Assembly (NCBI GenBank): GCA_013043995.1
Contig: JABEVL010000269.1
Coordinates: forward strand, 1 to 7,665
Length of the DNA stretch: 7,665 bases
Source: Spirochaetales bacterium
Lineage (GTDB): Bacteria > Spirochaetota > Spirochaetia > JABEVK01
Reading direction: 5' to 3'
Under the pieces are notes generated by a model, which made no database searches, was not told the origin of the DNA, and worked only from the letters and a program-made list of their open reading frames with translations. Positions 5,927 to 7,665 of the stretch are shown here, piece after piece. The first letter of the stretch is position 1. Each line of letters starts with the position of its first letter. Position numbers and translations under genes: made by a program.

Positions 5927-7279
5927 TTACTTATTGTTGTCAGCTAGCCACTTGGCGGCCAGGGTGACGGCTTCTTGCTGCCCTTCGCTCGGCGTTTTCT
6001 TCCCGTCCCAAACGTCCGAGTAGATTTGTCCCATGGGAATGTTGTAGTAAACGTCCATGGCCTTTCGGTACTGGTTGTTCGGCAGGAAGTAGGCGGGTTC
6101 AGGATAGCTGTACTGGAAAGCCTTGGCCATTTCTTCCTTGACCCAATCGCCGCCAAAACTGGGGGTGATCGGCGAGCCTCTGCGCAAGGCCGGCAAGTAA
6201 GAGGAGGTGCGGATCATGGCTTCCATCGCCGCCTTGGTGTACAGCAAACGGTAGAGTTCTTCGGAGGCTGAGGGGTAGTGGGTAAACCCGTTGATCACAA
6301 AGCCTTTTGTTCCGACAAACGGGGTCAGGCGATGGCCTTTCCACGTGGGCATGGGAGCGAATTCAAGTTTGAAGTCGCCTTTCTTCATGGCGCCTTTCAC
6401 GTCCTGCCAGGTTCCTACCAGGCCAAACGGTGCCGTCTGGTTGTTGAGGAAGTCGTCCCAGTGGCTCAAACCGGTCATCGAAGAACCGGGGATTTTACGC
6501 CCGTTGGCCAGAACCCAGAGGCCGGCTCTTGAAGCGTCGCGGATGAAATCGAGCCCGCCGCGGAATGAGGCTTTGTCAAAACCGGGCTGGAGAGGATTGC
6601 CGTCCCCGTAGATTTCCCAACCATCGGAGGTCAGGCTTGAGTAAGCCGACCAGACTTCCGTCAGCGACATCGGGTAGACGATATTGACCGGGCTTCCGTG
6701 GTAGCTGGGGCGGTTGTCCTGCCAATTTCTAGCTAGGGCAAAGATCTTTTCCCAGGTATTGAACTCGCGGGGAAGGTTATGATCGTCGGTTCTGACACTG
6801 TAGCCCAGCTTTTCCAGCATGGTTTTGTTCCAGGCAAACACCATCCCGTTGTAAGCCAGGGGGATGTAAACGTCGTTACCGGCGGGATTCGCGTTTTCAA
6901 AAAAGGGAGGCTGGGTGACGTGCTGCCCAAGCCAAACCAGGTGAGGGTCCAACGTCAACAACGATTGGGCATTGCGCGAAACTTCGCTGTCGATGCACAA
7001 GACAACGTCGGCAAAGCTATCCTGGAGCTGGGTGATCTTGTCGGTGGCTCCTGTGGCGTCGGCGTGAATGTAGGTCACAGCTCCCGCGTGGTTCGGGTGA
7101 ACTTCATTCCAGAGGGCGACAATCGCGGCACCCCACTGGTCAGAGTCGACCGCAACCTGAATTTTAGCTCCCGGCTCGATGGCAAACTGGTGTGTGCTAT
7201 CGATCCAGACGGCTTGTTGCTGGGCAAACGCTGAAACGGCGATGCCTAACGACAAGACTAGCACAAAAAGTCTCTTCAT
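5927..7279 (-). CDS. malE: Periplasmic maltodextrin-binding protein (family 1 solute-binding protein)
   Basis: Extracytoplasmic sugar receptor that delivers maltodextrins to MalF/MalG. The 450-aa protein starts with a type I signal peptide (MKR, hydrophobic core 4-16, A17-F18-A19 then QQQ) and has no lipobox, so it should be free in a periplasm. AAAGGAG (7289-7295) lies 9 nt before the ATG, supporting this start. Features that fit the family: an opening beta strand after the signal (KIQVAVDSDQW, 39-49), the LAYNGMVFAWNK segment (141-152), NTWEKIFALARNW (174-186), and the maltose-group segment FVGTKGFVINGF (321-332) after a P-x-W-K-G-H motif (311-316). Many Trp and Tyr residues suit stacking on sugar rings. 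It is the first gene of the minus-strand operon, right behind a promoter and a LacI-type operator. Exact ligand (maltose, longer maltodextrin, or another alpha-glucan) cannot be read from the sequence. Confidence 0.88.
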   Translation of the reverse strand: MKRLFVLVLSLGIAVSAFAQQQAVWIDSTHQFAIEPGAKIQVAVDSDQWGAAIVALWNEVHPNHAGAVTYIHADATGATDKITQLQDSFADVVLCIDSEVSRNAQSLLTLDPHLVWLGQHVTQPPFFENANPAGNDVYIPLAYNGMVFAWNKTMLEKLGYSVRTDDHNLPREFNTWEKIFALARNWQDNRPSYHGSPVNIVYPMSLTEVWSAYSSLTSDGWEIYGDGNPLQPGFDKASFRGGLDFIRDASRAGLWVLANGRKIPGSSMTGLSHWDDFLNNQTAPFGLVGTWQDVKGAMKKGDFKLEFAPMPTWKGHRLTPFVGTKGFVINGFTHYPSASEELYRLLYTKAAMEAMIRTSSYLPALRRGSPITPSFGGDWVKEEMAKAFQYSYPEPAYFLPNNQYRKAMDVYYNIPMGQIYSDVWDGKKTPSEGQQEAVTLAAKWLADNNK

Positions 7280-7296
7280 TGTCTGTTACTCCTTTG

Positions 7297-7306
7297 CAAA
7301 CGTTTG
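7297..7306. promoter_or_regulatory. LacI-family operator palindrome CAAACGTTTG
   Basis: CAAACGTTTG is a perfect 10-bp palindrome with the central CG typical of LacI-family sites (MalR/MalI/CcpA-type half-sites). It lies between the malE ribosome binding site (ending at 7295) and the predicted -10 box (7322-7327), so a bound repressor would sit on the initially transcribed region and block the transporter operon. Only one copy is seen in the intergenic region, and no LacI-family gene is present in the window. Confidence 0.7.
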
Positions 7307-7321
7307 TTTATTTGCTAGATC

Positions 7322-7351
7322 AGTGTAGCTGGCCTTTGCCGACGCGGTCAA
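7322..7351 (-). promoter_or_regulatory. Sigma70-type promoter of the malE-malF-malG-malA-like operon
   Basis: On the minus strand a -35 box TTGACC (complement of 7346-7351) and a -10 box TACACT (complement of 7322-7327) are 18 bp apart. Transcription would start near 7315, just upstream of the CAAACGTTTG operator, with a leader of roughly 35 nt before malE. No equally good promoter is seen for the + strand gene at 7400; its region (7340-7395) contains only weak candidates. Confidence 0.65.
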
Positions 7352-7399
7352 GAAAAACCTTGGATGAAATGTTTCTTAATCGCATTTATGGGAGTTGTT

Positions 7400-7665
7400 A
7401 TGAACCTTGCCGCCGTTTTCCACCGCACCTGTGCACCCTGGTGCTTTGCCCAAGATGACCAAACCCTGGTTTTTCGCCTTCAAACAGCCCCGAACGACGT
7501 CACGGCGGCCGAACTGCTGGTGGGCGACCCCTTTGATTGGGTCAAAGCGAACGAGGCGGACACCCAACAGTTTTTGTGGAACGCTGAAAAGCTCCCCCTG
7601 ACCAAAACCGGCAGCGACGGCCTGCACGACTGGTGGGAAGTCCGCTGGTCCCCTCCCTACCGCAG
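7400..7665 (+). CDS. Neopullulanase/cyclomaltodextrinase-type GH13 enzyme, N-terminal part only
   Basis: The first 88 codons of a gene that runs off the right edge. The ATG at 7400 has GGGAG (7390-7394) 5 nt upstream; an in-frame ATG at 7388 overlaps that site and is rejected. There is no signal peptide, so the enzyme should be cytoplasmic. The visible part matches the beta-sandwich N-terminal domain (CBM34 type) of neopullulanase, maltogenic amylase and cyclomaltodextrinase: AVFHR (5-9), TLVFRLQT (22-29), NDV then LLVGDPFDW (40-48), and DGLHDWWEV followed by SPPYR near the end, just where such proteins join the catalytic barrel. These enzymes hydrolyse maltodextrins, cyclodextrins or pullulan inside the cell, consistent with divergent expression from the importer operon. 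Catalytic residues lie outside the window, so the exact specificity is unknown. Confidence 0.85.
   Translation, partial: MNLAAVFHRTCAPWCFAQDDQTLVFRLQTAPNDVTAAELLVGDPFDWVKANEADTQQFLWNAEKLPLTKTGSDGLHDWWEVRWSPPYR

Noticed and set aside
6779..7234. A 151-codon open frame on the + strand, antisense to malE
   Set aside because: It covers the conserved N-terminal half of the binding protein on the other strand, has no convincing ribosome binding site, and its sequence resembles no family I recognise.
7388..7399. ATG four codons upstream as the start of the neopullulanase-type gene
   Set aside because: The only ribosome binding site, GGGAG at 7390-7394, overlaps this codon and is correctly spaced for the ATG at 7400, after which the family N-terminus begins at once.

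Overview
This window is a maltodextrin/starch utilisation locus. It looks like a diderm (Gram-negative-type) bacterium, GC content somewhat above one half by eye. Two things support a diderm: the sugar-binding protein has a plain signal peptidase I leader (AFA|QQQ) and no lipobox, so it should be a soluble periplasmic protein; and the secreted amylase is a lipoprotein. A spirochaete-like lineage is possible from the general look of the permeases, but nothing here fixes the taxon.

Layout. At 1-134 there is a short leader with a possible upstream T-run terminator and a plausible promoter. A lipoprotein GH13 alpha-amylase follows on the + strand (135-1832) and ends in a strong rho-independent terminator (1847-1889). 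Converging on it, the minus strand carries a four-gene cluster read right to left: sugar-binding protein (malE-like, 7279-5927), an unusually long MalF-like permease (5865-3682), a MalG-like permease (3685-2786, ATGA overlap with malF) and a DUF1189/MalA-like membrane protein (2776-1922, 9 bp after malG). A 121-bp divergent intergenic region (7280-7399) holds a sigma70-type promoter for the minus-strand operon and a perfect CAAACGTTTG palindrome typical of LacI-family regulators. On its other side, at 7400, a GH13 neopullulanase/cyclomaltodextrinase-type enzyme begins on the + strand and runs off the window.

How it works together (inference from family knowledge). The lipid-anchored amylase cuts starch or glycogen outside the cytoplasm. 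The binding protein and the MalF/MalG channel import the maltodextrins, using an ATPase that is not encoded here. The cytoplasmic neopullulanase-type enzyme then hydrolyses the imported or branched oligosaccharides. Transcription of the transporter is probably controlled by a maltodextrin-responsive LacI-family repressor encoded elsewhere. The least ordinary element is the MalF protein: it has an extra N-terminal hydrophobic hairpin followed by about 200 residues of Ala/Ser/Pro-rich linker with four D-[L/I]-Y-G repeats. No mobile elements, CRISPR arrays, tRNA or rRNA genes were seen.
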